7,379 nt of DNA from a bacterium BMS3Bbin02 (GTDB taxonomy: Bacteria > Actinomycetota > Acidimicrobiia > Spongiisociales > UBA5794): assembly GCA_002898115.1 (NCBI GenBank), contig BDTL01000279.1, forward strand, positions 1-7,379, in the 5' to 3' direction. Position numbers and translations under genes: made by a program. Shown piece after piece: positions 7,219 to 7,379 of the stretch. Position 1 is the stretch's first letter, and the number at the start of each line of letters is the position of its first letter. Under the pieces are notes generated by a model. The model was not told the DNA's origin. It saw only the letters and a list, made by a program, of their open reading frames with translations, and searched no databases.

Positions 7219-7257
7219 GGGTGGGGCCGACCGAACTCGGTTCGGTCGGCCCCACCC
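7219..7257 (-). repeat. Perfect 18-bp inverted repeat (mRNA hairpin) between substrate-binding protein and ATPase genes
   Basis: The arms are 7219-7236 and 7240-7257, exact reverse complements (GGGTGGGGCCGACCGAAC and its partner), with a 3-base loop and very high GC. The hairpin starts 16 bases after the upstream stop codon. No T-run follows on either strand, so it is not a canonical intrinsic terminator. The position suits a partial terminator or a 3'-end stabiliser that lets the binding protein be made in excess over the membrane components. This arrangement is known from other ABC importer operons; its function here is inference. Confidence 0.85.
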
Positions 7258-7273
7258 TTAAATCACTCGCTGT

Positions 7274-7379
7274 CTACTGCGATACGCCCTTGACGAACCA
7301 CTCCATGCCGAGCATCGAGCCATCGTCCATACAAGAGCCGGCTGCGACCTGCTCGGTACCGTCGCCATCAACGATCGGA
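7274..7379 (-). CDS. C-terminal end of a BMP-family ABC substrate-binding protein (5' part outside window)
   Basis: Only the last 34 codons plus the TAG stop are visible. They end in DDGSMLGMEWFVKGVSQ, and the WFVKGV-type ending resembles BMP (basic membrane protein, PnrA/NupN-like) purine nucleoside-binding lipoproteins. The place directly upstream of an ATPase and two permeases of the matching transporter type supports this strongly. The signal peptide, lipobox and ligand-binding residues are outside the window. It would deliver the purine to the permease pair at the outer face of the membrane. The hairpin just after the stop separates it from the rest of the operon. Confidence 0.75.
   Translation of the reverse strand, partial: PIVDGDGTEQVAAGSCMDDGSMLGMEWFVKGVSQ

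Noticed and set aside
7219..7257. Classical rho-independent terminator
   Set aside because: The stem is strong but no T-run follows on either strand, and the ATPase start is 6 bases beyond it, so I recorded it as an inverted repeat of regulatory character instead.

Overview
All genes in this window lie on the minus strand and read right to left, tightly packed, as one probable transcription unit. It looks like a bacterial purine (nucleobase or nucleoside) import and oxidation cluster. In transcription order it holds: the C-terminal end of a BMP-type substrate-binding lipoprotein (cut by the right edge), a double-domain ABC ATPase, two BPD_transp_2 permeases, a zinc-dependent CDA-fold deaminase of guanine-deaminase type, a fused FAD + 2x[2Fe-2S] subunit of a molybdenum hydroxylase, and the molybdopterin-binding large subunit of the same enzyme (cut by the left edge after 447 codons).

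Layout from right to left: 7379-7274 is the substrate-binding protein end. The gap 7273-7213 holds a perfect 18-bp inverted repeat. The ATPase is 7212-5638, permease 1 is 5641-4472 and permease 2 is 4472-3516. A 64-bp gap with a small palindrome and a good Shine-Dalgarno follows. Then come the deaminase (3451-2810), the FAD/FeS fusion (2813-1338) and the Mo subunit (1341 to the edge). Four of the five junctions between the six genes from the ATPase to the Mo subunit overlap by 1 or 4 bases (GTGA, TAGTG, ATGA, ATGA), so the cluster splits into a coupled transport block and a coupled enzyme block.

Proposed joint role (inference): a NupNOPQ-like importer brings in a purine nucleoside or base, the deaminase converts guanine to xanthine (or guanosine to xanthosine), and the xanthine-dehydrogenase-like enzyme hydroxylates the purine, with electrons passing from Mo through two FeS clusters to FAD. 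Each family is well known. The less ordinary points are the FAD-then-FeS domain order of the fused subunit, an active-site pattern in the Mo subunit that keeps the Glu of xanthine dehydrogenase but has Asn where the second substrate-binding Arg is expected, an N-terminal extension on the deaminase, and the strong hairpin touching the ATPase start.

Organism: moderately GC-rich DNA (by eye, not counted), frequent GTG starts and dense overlapping genes fit an actinobacterium (for example Acidimicrobiia-like) or a Chloroflexi-like lineage. This is a guess and nothing in the window fixes the taxon. No RNA genes, mobile elements or CRISPR arrays were seen, and no stretch over 300 bases lacks a gene.
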